A stretch of 64,000 nucleotides of DNA from Phyllobacterium trifolii (GTDB lineage: Bacteria > Pseudomonadota > Alphaproteobacteria > Rhizobiales > Rhizobiaceae). The position numbers were made by a program, and so were the translations under genes. Shown one piece after another: positions 34,632 to 43,466 of the stretch. The DNA lies in assembly GCF_014192095.1 (NCBI RefSeq), contig NZ_JACHXN010000014.1:85231-149230 (forward strand), read 5' to 3'. Below the pieces are notes generated by a model. That model searched no databases. It saw nothing but the letters and a program-made list of their open reading frames with translations, and was not told the origin of the DNA. Every line of letters starts with the position of its first letter. Position 1 is the stretch's first letter.

Positions 34632-36086
34632 ATGGCTACGAAAGTGATCAAGGGCGGTACAATCATCGCTGCCGACCGCACCTACAAAGCGGATGTGCTG
34701 ATCGACGGTGAGGTTATCGCTGCTATTGGAGCGGACCTTTTCGGCGATGAGATTATCGATGCCACCGGCTGCTACCTGATGCCGGGCGGTATCGATCCGC
34801 ATACCCATCTCGAAATGCCCTTCATGGGAACGCATTCCACCGACGATTTCGATACAGGCACTGCAGCGGCGCTGGCGGGCGGAACGACGATGGTTGTCGA
34901 TTTCGTCCTTCCGGGGGCAGATGGTCTGCTGGTCGCCTTGCAAGACTGGTTCCAGAAAGCGGGCAAGGCGCGCACTGACTATTCTTTCCACATGGCCATC
35001 ACCAGCTGGAACAAGCAGGTTTTCGACGAGATGCCGAAAGTGGTCGAGCGCGGCATCAACACCTTCAAGCACTTCATGGCCTACAAGGGTGCGCTGATGG
35101 TGGACGATGACGAGATGTTCGCCTCGTTCCTACGCTGTGGCGAGATCGGTGCCATGCCGCTCGTCCATGCCGAGAATGGCGACGTGGTTGCCCACCTGCA
35201 GCAGAAGCTGCTCGCAGAAGGCAACAACGGACCAGAGGCGCACGCCTATTCACGCCCGCCGGAGGTCGAAGGCGAGGCCGCCAACCGTGCGATTATGATC
35301 GCTGATCAAGCGGGAGTGCCGCTCTACATCGTGCATGTGTCCTGCGAACAATCGCATGAAGCCATTCGCCGTGCGAGAGCCAAGGGGATGCGCGTCTACG
35401 GCGAGCCTCTAATTCAGCATCTCGTTCTGGACGAGAACGAGTACAAACACGAAGACTGGGATTATGCCGCGCGTCGCGTCATGTCGCCGCCGTTCCGGGA
35501 CAAGATCAATCAGAACGGTCTGTGGGCTGGCCTGGCTTCCGGCAGCCTGCAGGTGGTTGCCACGGACCACTGCGCTTTCACGACCGAGCAGAAGCGCTTC
35601 GGTGTCGGCGATTTCACCAAGATTCCCAACGGAACGGGCGGGCTCGAAGACCGCATGCCGGTGCTGTGGACCAAAGGCGTGCTTACGGGGCGGCTGACGC
35701 CGAACGAGTTTGTTGCTGCAACATCGACGAATATTGCGCAGATACTCAACATCTATCCCCGAAAGGGCGCGATCCTCCCGGGCTCCGATGCGGACATTGT
35801 CATATGGGATCCCAAAGCAAAAAAGGTCATCTCGGCAAAGACGCAAAAATCAGCCATCGATTATAATGTCTTCGAAGGCATTGAAGTTACCGGCCTCCCG
35901 CGCATGACACTCTCGCGCGGAAACATCGCCTACAAGGACGGCGAAGTATTGGCGCCGACTGGCAGCGGACGTTTCGTTGAACGAGAAGCCAACCCATCTC
36001 AAAACCGCGCACTTTCCACTTGGAAGGAATTGACGGCTCCGCGTAAAGTGGAGCGCGATCCGAAAAACATTCCGGCAGGTGTATAG
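34632..36086 (+). CDS. hydA: Dihydropyrimidinase (hydantoinase family)
   Basis: 484 residues from the ATG at 34632. Amidohydrolase marks are GGIDPHTHLEMPFMGT with the metal His pair, the FMAYKG motif with the lysine that is carboxylated in this family, LVHAENGD, VHVSCEQSH and VATDHCAF. It opens the ring of dihydrouracil or dihydrothymine to the N-carbamoyl-beta-amino acid, feeding the preceding enzyme. The frame begins 36 bases earlier, but AAGGGGAA fits the ATG used. Cytoplasmic tetramer in known members. Length is normal. Confidence 0.95.
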   Translation: MATKVIKGGTIIAADRTYKADVLIDGEVIAAIGADLFGDEIIDATGCYLMPGGIDPHTHLEMPFMGTHSTDDFDTGTAAALAGGTTMVVDFVLPGADGLLVALQDWFQKAGKARTDYSFHMAITSWNKQVFDEMPKVVERGINTFKHFMAYKGALMVDDDEMFASFLRCGEIGAMPLVHAENGDVVAHLQQKLLAEGNNGPEAHAYSRPPEVEGEAANRAIMIADQAGVPLYIVHVSCEQSHEAIRRARAKGMRVYGEPLIQHLVLDENEYKHEDWDYAARRVMSPPFRDKINQNGLWAGLASGSLQVVATDHCAFTTEQKRFGVGDFTKIPNGTGGLEDRMPVLWTKGVLTGRLTPNEFVAATSTNIAQILNIYPRKGAILPGSDADIVIWDPKAKKVISAKTQKSAIDYNVFEGIEVTGLPRMTLSRGNIAYKDGEVLAPTGSGRFVEREANPSQNRALSTWKELTAPRKVERDPKNIPAGV

Positions 36087-36090
36087 ACGC

Positions 36091-36927
36091 ATGTCCGTTG
36101 TCACGCTCCGACCCAAGGCGAAGCCAATGCCACAAGCGGCCAAAAACGTGATCGACGTCAAAGATCTTTCACTGGTTTTCGAAACCAATGATGGGCCGGT
36201 CAACGCCTTGTCCGATATCAACCTCTCTGTTGATGGCGGTGAATTCGTTTCATTCATCGGCCCCTCCGGTTGCGGCAAGACCACGCTGCTGCGGGTGATC
36301 GCCGATCTGGAGCAGCCTACCTCCGGCTCGATCTCCGTCAACGGCATGACGCCGTCCGAAGCACGGCAAAAACGTGCCTATGGCTATGTGTTCCAGGCGG
36401 CCGCGCTTTATCCGTGGCGGACGATCGCCGGCAATATTTCCTTGCCGCTTGAGGTGATGGGCATTCCCAAGGCGGAGCGGAAGGATCGTATCGCCAGAAA
36501 TCTCGAACTGGTCAATCTTTCAGGCTTTGAGAAGAAGTTTCCATGGCAATTATCCGGCGGCATGCAGCAGCGTGCCTCAATCGCCCGCGCGCTCTCCTTT
36601 GATCCCCACCTTCTTCTGATGGATGAGCCCTTTGGTGCGCTCGATGAGATCGTCCGCGATCATCTCAACGAGGAGTTGTTGAAGCTTTGGGCGAAGACGC
36701 AGAAGACCGTGGTCTTCGTGACCCACTCCATCCCCGAAGCTGTATTCCTGTCCACGAAGATCGTTGTAATGAGCCCGCGTCCAGGACGCATTCACGAGGT
36801 CATCGACTGCAATCTCGGTTCGGAACGTACGCTCGACATTCGTGAATCGCCAGAGTTCCTCGAAATTGCCCATCGCGTTCGCGAAGGTCTGCGCCACGGC
36901 CATTCCTACGACCAGGCACATCTATGA
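36091..36927 (+). CDS. ABC importer ATPase (SsuB/TauB/ThiZ type), probable pyrimidine transporter
   Basis: 278 residues from the ATG at 36091, four bases after the dihydropyrimidinase stop. Walker A is GPSGCGKTT, signature LSGGMQQR, Walker B LLLMDEPFGALDE, H-loop VFVTHSI. All are canonical. The family drives nitrate/sulfonate/taurine/thiamine-precursor importers of the BPD-type. With the two permeases and the NMT1-like binding protein encoded downstream it makes a full importer. Pyrimidine or a precursor as substrate is inferred from the operon. An alternative GTG start at 36079 overlaps the upstream gene. Confidence 0.92.
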   Translation: MSVVTLRPKAKPMPQAAKNVIDVKDLSLVFETNDGPVNALSDINLSVDGGEFVSFIGPSGCGKTTLLRVIADLEQPTSGSISVNGMTPSEARQKRAYGYVFQAAALYPWRTIAGNISLPLEVMGIPKAERKDRIARNLELVNLSGFEKKFPWQLSGGMQQRASIARALSFDPHLLLMDEPFGALDEIVRDHLNEELLKLWAKTQKTVVFVTHSIPEAVFLSTKIVVMSPRPGRIHEVIDCNLGSERTLDIRESPEFLEIAHRVREGLRHGHSYDQAHL

Positions 36928-36943
36928 CGCTACAGCGAGGCAC

Positions 36944-37405
36944 ATGATGATCATTCGTGCCGCCAAACTGCGCGACATGTTCGAATGCGCGGAAATCGTC
37001 AACGCGTGGATCGATGCGACGAAATGGATGCCGCGCGTTCACCCGAAGGAAGATGTCGCGGAGTTTTATCGCGATACTGTCTTCTCGAGGTTCCAGGTCT
37101 TTGTGGCCGAGAATGACAATCACGTTGCTGGAATGGTTGCGCTGGCCCCGGACAACACCGTCAGTGCGCTCTATGTACGCGCAAGCGAACGTCGTACAGG
37201 CGTCGGTAAAGCGCTCCTCGATCATGCGAAGAAAGAGGCTGGCGGTCCGGTTGAACTATGGGCATTCGTCGCAAACCGCGATGCTCAGGCCTTCTATGAG
37301 CGCGAGGGGTTCAAGGAAATACGCCGCACCGAGGGCGATAACGAGGAGAATCTCCCCGACATCCTCTATCGTTGGCAGCCGGTCGGCTCGGAGACGACGA
37401 CATGA
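36944..37405 (+). CDS. GNAT-family N-acetyltransferase
   Basis: 153 residues from the ATG at 36944. GNAT marks are IRAAKLRDMFECAEIVNAW, AGMVALAPDNTVSALYVRASERRTGVGKALLDHA with the acetyl-CoA pyrophosphate loop R-R-T-G-V-G, and FYEREGFKE. The acceptor is unknown. It is lodged between the ATPase and permease genes of the importer and overlaps the permease start by 4 bases (ATGA), so it is translated with the operon. This position suggests a role linked to the transported compound, which is inference. Confidence 0.9.
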   Translation: MMIIRAAKLRDMFECAEIVNAWIDATKWMPRVHPKEDVAEFYRDTVFSRFQVFVAENDNHVAGMVALAPDNTVSALYVRASERRTGVGKALLDHAKKEAGGPVELWAFVANRDAQAFYEREGFKEIRRTEGDNEENLPDILYRWQPVGSETTT

Positions 37406-38277
37406 ACTTCGTCCGCAACAGCGTTATACCTGTGGGAACCGTCCTGATCGGCATTCTCGCACTGTGGTACGTATTCACTGTCATTCTCAATGCACCTTTC
37501 GAACGCGATCAGGCTGCGCGGGCGAATACGACGATTTCGACAAGCCAGCTCATTGCGAACACCATGGCGCAGGAACGTCCGGTCCTGCCGGCGCCGCATC
37601 AGGTGGCGGCGGAAATCCGCAAGACTGTCTTCGACATCAGCCCCACATCCAAGCGCAGCCTCGTCTACCATGGCTGGGTGACGCTTTCATCGACGCTGCT
37701 TGGCTTTGGCCTAGGAACGCTTCTCGGGATTCTTCTCGCGATCGCCATCGTCCATTCGCGCACGCTCGATAAAAGCCTGATGCCGTGGATCATCACGTCA
37801 CAAACTGTGCCGATCCTCGCCATCGCGCCGATGATCATCGTCGTGCTCAACGCTGTAAATATTACCGGACTGCTGCCCAAGGCGATGATTTCGACCTACC
37901 TGTCGTTCTTTCCTGTCGCCGTAGGCATGGTGAAAGGCCTGCGGTCGCCCGAGATCATGTATCTCGACCTGATGCGCACCTATAACGCGTCAAAAGCACA
38001 GGTGTTCTGGAAACTGCGCTGGCCGGCCTCCATGCCTTATCTCTTCACGTCGATGAAGATCGCTGTTGCCATCAGCCTCGTCGGCGCCATCGTCGGAGAA
38101 TTGCCGACTGGCGCAGTGGCCGGCATCGGCGCGCGGCTGCTTGCCGGTTCCTACTACGGCCAGACTGTCCAGATCTGGGCGGCGCTGATTGTAGCGGCGC
38201 TGATGGCGGCGGTTCTCGTCAGCCTGATTGGTTTGATCGCTACATTCGTCAACCGGCGCATGGGAGCGCGGGCATGA
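37402..38277 (+). CDS. ABC importer permease (SsuC/ThiX type), first subunit
   Basis: 291 residues, about six membrane helices. An N-terminal helix is followed by a long soluble stretch (about 35-90) and then the BPD transport core. The EAA-like loop reads DLMRTYNASKAQVFWKLRWPASMPYLFTSMKI, the contact site for the ATPase. The ATG overlaps the GNAT stop, and the stop overlaps the second permease start (both ATGA). The extra N-terminal soluble part is longer than in SsuC. The two permeases likely form a heterodimer. Confidence 0.9.
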   Translation: MNFVRNSVIPVGTVLIGILALWYVFTVILNAPFERDQAARANTTISTSQLIANTMAQERPVLPAPHQVAAEIRKTVFDISPTSKRSLVYHGWVTLSSTLLGFGLGTLLGILLAIAIVHSRTLDKSLMPWIITSQTVPILAIAPMIIVVLNAVNITGLLPKAMISTYLSFFPVAVGMVKGLRSPEIMYLDLMRTYNASKAQVFWKLRWPASMPYLFTSMKIAVAISLVGAIVGELPTGAVAGIGARLLAGSYYGQTVQIWAALIVAALMAAVLVSLIGLIATFVNRRMGARA

Positions 38278-39374
38278 AGCGTTCGCCGCTCGCAATTGTC
38301 GCTTTCCTGCTCGCAGCGGCGTCATTGGTGCTGCCGACAGGCGCCGACGCGCCGGGTCTTTTCTTCTTTGCAACGCCTGCCTTGCTGTTCGCAGCATCCG
38401 CCCTGGCGCTTTTTGCTTCCGCTTCGAACAGTTCTTTGATCGCCCTGCTGGTGCTGGTCCACTTGGCGGCAATCTTCCTGATCGGCTTGCTTGGCTCCTT
38501 TGCGATGGCGGCTCCCGAGATCGGCTATTGGTGTATGGTGGTCGCTGCATGGTTGCTTGCCTGGCTCGCCGTGCAAAGATTGGCTGGATTGCGGCTCAAA
38601 TCCGTAGCTCTGCAACGAATGGTCAACCTCGCGCTGCCGGTTCTGTTCGGCGCATGGTTGCTGATTCTCTGGGAGATCGTCGTTCGCGGCTTCGGCGTAC
38701 CGGCAATCCTGCTGCCGCCGCCTTCCATGATTGCAGCGCGGATTGCCGGATCGGTGCCAACCCTCTGGGCAGACTTCCAGCAAACCTTCCTGAAGGCTGC
38801 GATCGCCGGCTATGTGATTGGCTGCGGATCGGGCTTTCTCGCGGCTATCGTCGTTGACCGCGTTCCTTTCCTGCGCAAGGGCCTGTTGCCGGTCGGCAAT
38901 CTCGTTGCGGCACTTCCCGTCGTTGGCATCGCACCGATCATGGTCATGTGGTTTGGCTCTTACTGGGAATCGAAAGCGGCAGTGGTCGTCATCATGACGT
39001 TCTTCCCGATGCTGGTGAACACCGTCGCCGGTCTTGCCGCGTCCGGCGCCATGGAGCGCGATCTCATGCGCACCTATGGTTCGAGCTACACGCAGACCTT
39101 GTTCAAGCTGCGCCTGCCTGCAGCCATGCCGTTCATCTTCAATGCCTTGAAGATCAATTCGACGCTGGCACTGATCGGCGCAATTGTCGCGGAATTCTTC
39201 GGCTCGCCGATTGTCGGCATGGGCTTTCGTATCTCGGCTGAGGTCGGGCGTATGAATGTCGATATGGTATGGGCAGAAATATTTGTTGCAGCACTTGCGG
39301 GGTCGCTATCCTATGGGCTGATCACACTCATCGAAAGAGCCGTCACCTTCTGGCATCCTTCCTATCGAACCTAA
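38274..39374 (+). CDS. ABC importer permease (SsuC/ThiX type), second subunit
   Basis: 366 residues with four or more extra hydrophobic helices in the first 110 residues before the BPD core. The core starts near LPVLFGAWLLILWEIVVRGFGVPAILLPPPS. The EAA-like loop reads DLMRTYGSSYTQTLFKLRLPAAMPFIFNALKI. It is longer than the usual 250-residue SsuC because of the N-terminal helices. Overlaps the first permease by 4 bases. Inner membrane. Same importer as its neighbours. Confidence 0.9.
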   Translation: MKRSPLAIVAFLLAAASLVLPTGADAPGLFFFATPALLFAASALALFASASNSSLIALLVLVHLAAIFLIGLLGSFAMAAPEIGYWCMVVAAWLLAWLAVQRLAGLRLKSVALQRMVNLALPVLFGAWLLILWEIVVRGFGVPAILLPPPSMIAARIAGSVPTLWADFQQTFLKAAIAGYVIGCGSGFLAAIVVDRVPFLRKGLLPVGNLVAALPVVGIAPIMVMWFGSYWESKAAVVVIMTFFPMLVNTVAGLAASGAMERDLMRTYGSSYTQTLFKLRLPAAMPFIFNALKINSTLALIGAIVAEFFGSPIVGMGFRISAEVGRMNVDMVWAEIFVAALAGSLSYGLITLIERAVTFWHPSYRT

Positions 39375-39400
39375 AAACAAGAACAGAGGAGAACTAAAGC

Positions 39401-40390
39401 ATGAAAAATAAAATCGTATTTTCGCTGGGGTTGGTCGCCATGACTTTGATGGCCGGTTCGGCGCTTGCCGCGGATAAGCTCGTACTTCAGCTGAAATGGG
39501 TCACGCAGGGCCAGTTTGCCGGTTACTACGTGGCAAAAGACAAAGGCTTCTACGAGGAAGCCGGGCTGGATGTGGAAATCAAGCCAGGCGGGCCGGACGT
39601 TGCTCCACCGCAGGTGATTGCAGGCGGTGGCGCCGATGTTGTGGTCGACTGGATGCCTTCGGCGTTGGCGACACGCGAAAAGGGCTTGCCGCTCGTCAAC
39701 ATCGCGCAGCCGTTCAAACGTTCGGGCATGATGCTGACCTGCCGCAAGGAGACCGGCATCACCAAGCCGGAAGACTTCAAAGGCAAGACGCTCGGCGTGT
39801 GGTTCGGTGGCAATGAATATCCGTTTCTGTCGTGGATGAACCACCTAGGCCTCAAGACCGATGGCGGACCAGACGGCGTGACAGTTCTGAAGCAGGGCTT
39901 CAATGTCGATCCGCTGATCCAGAAGCAGGCCGATTGCATTTCGACCATGACCTATAACGAGTATTGGCAGGTGATCGACGCCGGGATACCTGCCGATCAG
40001 CTTGTGACGTTCAAGTACGAGGACGAGAAGGTGGCGACGCTGGAGGATGGTCTCTACGTCCTGCAGAAGAGCCTGGACGATCCGAAAATGGTTGAAAAGC
40101 TTGCGAAGTTCGTCAAGGCTTCGATGAAAGGCTGGGACTATGCGCGCGCCAATCCGGATGAAGCCGCGACCATCGTGCTCGATAATGACGCCAGTGGCGC
40201 CCAGACCGAAAAGCACCAGAAACGCATGGTCGCCGAGATCAACAAGCTGACGGAAGGTTCCGACGGAGTGCTAGATGTTGCGGCCGCCGAGCGCACCGTC
40301 GAGACATTGCTCGGCGGTGGTTCTGATCCGGTCATCACCAAAAAGCCCGAAGGTGCCTGGACGACGAAAATCACGGACGCCGCGAAGTAA
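39401..40390 (+). CDS. ABC importer substrate-binding protein (NMT1/ThiY-like)
   Basis: 329 residues with a clear signal peptide (MKNK, hydrophobic core, cut after ALA near residue 24). The periplasmic part begins LVLQLKWVTQGQFAGYYVAKDKGFYEEAGLDVEI, the standard NMT1/ThiY opening for proteins binding pyrimidine-like compounds. Also GADVVVDWMPSALATREKGLPLVNIAQPF. AGAGGAGAA lies upstream of the ATG. Last gene of the importer. A pyrimidine or hydroxymethylpyrimidine-like ligand fits both family and operon, but the ligand is inferred. Confidence 0.93.
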   Translation: MKNKIVFSLGLVAMTLMAGSALAADKLVLQLKWVTQGQFAGYYVAKDKGFYEEAGLDVEIKPGGPDVAPPQVIAGGGADVVVDWMPSALATREKGLPLVNIAQPFKRSGMMLTCRKETGITKPEDFKGKTLGVWFGGNEYPFLSWMNHLGLKTDGGPDGVTVLKQGFNVDPLIQKQADCISTMTYNEYWQVIDAGIPADQLVTFKYEDEKVATLEDGLYVLQKSLDDPKMVEKLAKFVKASMKGWDYARANPDEAATIVLDNDASGAQTEKHQKRMVAEINKLTEGSDGVLDVAAAERTVETLLGGGSDPVITKKPEGAWTTKITDAAK

Positions 40391-40400
40391 GGTATCGCGA

Positions 40401-40576
40401 TATCTCCCCCCTTGTGGGGGAGAAAGAATTTTCTTGGATTTAGCCTTGCTGCTAAATCCTTAGAAAATCCAAGAGAGGGGGTAGTACGATGATTGCAAAT
40501 CCCCTCTCTGGCGATTTCTAGCACTTAGCAAGGGCTAAATGCTGAAATCGCTTTCTCTCCCACAAGGGGAGAGATA
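40401..40576. repeat. Rhizobial-type intergenic palindromic repeat (RIME-like), 176 bp
   Basis: The 26-base arms at 40401-40426 and 40551-40576 are inverted copies with two mismatches. Each arm is itself a small hairpin (CTCCCC-type/GGGGAG). Inside are two further stems: GATTTAGC/GCTAAATC (40437-40458), and one around 40512-40550 with loop AAGG. No coding potential. It fills the gap between two 3' ends (importer operon and ilvD) and may serve both as a bidirectional terminator. Confidence 0.75.
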
Positions 40577-40593
40577 ATCAGCACTTTACATAC

Positions 40594-42447
40594 TTACTCC
40601 CAATGATCCGGGATCTGTCGGACAGCGCCACGTGCAGCACTTGTTGCCATGGCGCCATATGCCCGCAGCGCAGTGGTGATCTTGCGCTTGCGCTTTTCTT
40701 CCGGCTTCCAGGCGGCAGTGCCCTTGGCTTCCATATGAGCACGGCGGTCGGCGATGGCAGCATCATCGACAGCAAGGTGAATCTTGCGGTTGGGGATGTC
40801 GATATCGATGATATCGCCCTCATGAACAAGCGCGATCAACCCGCCTTCCGCCGCTTCCGGCGAGACGTGACCGATGGAAAGGCCTGACGATCCACCGGAG
40901 AAACGTCCGTCCGTGACAAGAGCACAGGCCTTGCCCAGGCCTTTGGATTTCAGATAACTGGTCGGATAGAGCATTTCCTGCATGCCCGGTCCGCCGCGGG
41001 GACCTTCGTAACGGATCAGCACGATATCGCCGGGCTTGACGCCGCCATTCAGAATACCGAGGACTGCACTGTCCTGGCTTTCGAAAATGCGGGCGGGACC
41101 GGAGAATTTCAGGATCGACTCGTCCACGCCTGCTGTTTTGACGATACAGCCATCCTCGGCGAGATTGCCATAGAGCACCGCGAGCCCGCCATCCTTTGAA
41201 TAAGCGTGTTCCGCGTTACGGATGACACCCTTTTCACGGTCGAGATCGACATCGGCGAAGCGGCGCTCCTGGCTGAAGGCGACCTGCGTCGGCACACCGC
41301 CCGGCGCCGCCGTGAAGAAATCATGCACGGATTTGTTCTTGCTGCGAACGACATCCCAGCGGTCGAGCGCCGCACCGAGATTGGCCGCATGCACCGAGTA
41401 AACCGATGTGTCGAGCAGGCCGGCGCGGTCGAGTTCACCCAGAATGCCCATGACACCGCCGGCGTGATGGACGTCTTCCATGTGAACATTGGCAACCGCG
41501 GGGGCCACCTTGCAGAGAACCGGAACGCGGCGCGACAGGCGGTCGATATCCGCCATGGTGAAATCGATCTCGCCTTCGTGCGCGGCCGCAAGCAGATGCA
41601 GCACCGTATTCGTTGACCCGCCCATGGCGATATCCAGCGTCATGGCGTTTTCGAATGCGGCAAACGATGCGATGGAGCGCGGCAGTGCAGTCTCGTCGTC
41701 CTGTTCATAGTAGCGGCGCGCTAGGTCCACGACGAGGTGACCGGCCTCGACGAAGAGACGGCGTCGATCCGCGTGGGTTGCGAGCGTCGAGCCATTGCCC
41801 GGCAATGAAAGGCCAAGCGCCTCCGTCAGGCAGTTCATCGAGTTTGCCGTGAACATGCCGGAGCAGGAGCCGCAGGTCGGGCAGGCTGAGCGCTCGATTG
41901 CCTTGACCTCCTCATCGGAGATGCGGTCATCTGCGGCAGCAACCATGGCATCGACCAGATCGAGCTTCTTTTCCTTGTCGTCCCAGATAACCTTGCCGGC
42001 TTCCATCGGTCCACCGGAAACGAACACGACCGGAATGTTCAGCCGCAGCGCTGCCATCAGCATTCCGGGAGTGATCTTGTCGCAATTGGAGATGCAGACC
42101 ATCGCGTCGGCGCAGTGGGCATTGACCATATACTCGACGCTATCAGCTATGATCTCGCGGCTGGGGAGCGAATAGAGCATGCCGTCATGACCCATGGCGA
42201 TACCATCATCGACAGCGATCGTATTGAATTCCTTGGCAACGCCGCCCGCACTTTCGATTTCGCGCGCGACAAGCTGGCCGAGATCCTTCAGGTGAACATG
42301 GCCGGGCACGAACTGTGTGAATGAGTTGACCACCGCAATAATCGGCTTGCCGAAATCTTCGTCCTTCATGCCGGTTGCACGCCAGAGCCCGCGAGCCCCT
42401 GCCATATTGCGGCCATGAGTGGTTGTACGTGAACGATAGGGCGGCAT
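40594..42447 (-). CDS. ilvD: Dihydroxy-acid dehydratase
   Basis: 617 residues, full length. Iron-sulphur cluster and metal motifs [22 protein letters not shown] and [19 protein letters not shown], then GLSLPGNGS and the C-terminal [14 protein letters not shown] are all present. Makes 2-keto acids for valine and isoleucine synthesis from 2,3-dihydroxy acids. It is transcribed alone, toward the palindromic repeat. Distinguished from the sugar-acid dehydratase at 51708-53510 by the canonical IlvD motifs. Confidence 0.97.
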   Translation of the reverse strand: MPPYRSRTTTHGRNMAGARGLWRATGMKDEDFGKPIIAVVNSFTQFVPGHVHLKDLGQLVAREIESAGGVAKEFNTIAVDDGIAMGHDGMLYSLPSREIIADSVEYMVNAHCADAMVCISNCDKITPGMLMAALRLNIPVVFVSGGPMEAGKVIWDDKEKKLDLVDAMVAAADDRISDEEVKAIERSACPTCGSCSGMFTANSMNCLTEALGLSLPGNGSTLATHADRRRLFVEAGHLVVDLARRYYEQDDETALPRSIASFAAFENAMTLDIAMGGSTNTVLHLLAAAHEGEIDFTMADIDRLSRRVPVLCKVAPAVANVHMEDVHHAGGVMGILGELDRAGLLDTSVYSVHAANLGAALDRWDVVRSKNKSVHDFFTAAPGGVPTQVAFSQERRFADVDLDREKGVIRNAEHAYSKDGGLAVLYGNLAEDGCIVKTAGVDESILKFSGPARIFESQDSAVLGILNGGVKPGDIVLIRYEGPRGGPGMQEMLYPTSYLKSKGLGKACALVTDGRFSGGSSGLSIGHVSPEAAEGGLIALVHEGDIIDIDIPNRKIHLAVDDAAIADRRAHMEAKGTAAWKPEEKRKRKITTALRAYGAMATSAARGAVRQIPDHWE

Positions 42448-42607
42448 CTGCGTAATTCCTGATGATAAATTGCTGAGGAAGTATCTTTATAGAAAAACCA
42501 CTTCCATGGCAAAAGAATGGAGGTTTGTTGCCCAGCAGGGCAGTTTTATTTCCAATGATTACATAGGGAAGGTCATTGGCGAATAAAACGGGGCGTAATG
42601 TCTCGGT

Positions 42608-42844
42608 TCAGAACGCTGTAAAGGTCATCGTCGTCAACGATCGGGCGATACCGGCGATATCGAGCACATTGTCGTTGATGAACTTGCCGATATCCTGATC
42701 CTCGGGAATATAGATTTTCATCAGCAGGTCGTAGTCGCCGCTGGTCGAATAAAGCTCCGAGACGATTTCGCGTTCGAAAAGCGCAGCAGCCACCTCATAG
42801 GTTTTGCCAGGAAAGCATTGCAGCTGCAGGAAGACGGGTTTCAT
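42608..42844 (-). CDS. Stand-alone Lrp/AsnC ligand-binding (RAM) domain protein
   Basis: 78 residues that match only the C-terminal RAM domain of Lrp/AsnC proteins: VFLQLQCFPGKTYEVAAALFEREIVSELYSTSGDYDLLMKIYIPED, ending SLTTMTFTAF. The N-terminal HTH is absent and no ORF upstream could supply it. Such single-domain proteins exist widely and may bind amino acids or join Lrp oligomers. A CCGGAG sequence precedes the ATG. It lies 160 bases from ilvD on the same strand; a link to amino acid control is a guess. Confidence 0.88.
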   Translation of the reverse strand: MKPVFLQLQCFPGKTYEVAAALFEREIVSELYSTSGDYDLLMKIYIPEDQDIGKFINDNVLDIAGIARSLTTMTFTAF

Positions 42845-43190
42845 AAAATTTCACTCCGGAGGTCAAGTCTGATCTCCATAGCCTAATTTGCTTGCGCGCG
42901 CAGCGCAATTGCGCGTGAGGCAAACCCACGTCTCTGGATAGCTGTCATTACAGAGGCCTAACAAAAAGTGATTGCCGTGTCTGCCTTATAGAGGGCTCTT
43001 TTGTGGCCGTACTGCCACAAGCCAAGCCCTGCAGAACCTTGCGCTGGCTATTGCGGGTTGGCCTGCCTATCCCCCCATGTTATCGTTTTCTTAAGCTCGG
43101 GAGGCGAATTTTATCGATCGCAGGTAAGGTTTCTCCGTATCCGCGGCGTATGTGTGTGTTTGAGTTGGGGGTTTTACTGGTTGATGGACT
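42845..43190. other. 346-base intergenic region without recognised gene
   Basis: Lies between the stand-alone AsnC-domain gene (minus) and the inverted-repeat element. Contains a perfect palindrome GCGCAATTGCGC (42903-42914) and a 7-bp hairpin TTGTGGC/GCCACAA (43001-43020). No coding frame with family resemblance is seen. A promoter for tamA may lie here. Confidence 0.5.
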
Positions 43191-43466
43191 TTAGAGCGGT
43201 TTACAGCCAGATTGAATCGTTCTGCCGGAGGAAATTCTGGACAAGGTCGAGGGATTCGGCAAGGCCGATGCCTTTCCATCGGACGACGCCGAAGCCCGAC
43301 GGATTTGTCCAGAATTCACCCGGCCCTTCGGGTTTCCGGCTGGCGGACACCCGCTTTGTCAGGCAGCGTCGTCCGATGGAAACACATCGGACTTGCCACC
43401 TTCCGCGTGGATTGTCTCGCCATCCGAGAAACAGAACTGATCCAATATGGCTGTAAACCGCTCTAA
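43191..43466. repeat. 276-bp inverted-repeat element (MITE-like) abutting tamA
   Basis: The first 19 bases (TTAGAGCGGTTTACAGCCA, 43191-43209) are the exact reverse complement of the last 19 (43448-43466). Similarity of the two arms goes on for about 35 bases with three differences. Inner segments 43258-43290 and 43365-43397 (around TTTCCATCGGACGACGC) also pair, so almost the whole element can fold on itself. No transposase and no obvious target-site duplication. The predicted tamA ATG (43447-43449) lies at the edge of the right arm. Confidence 0.8.
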
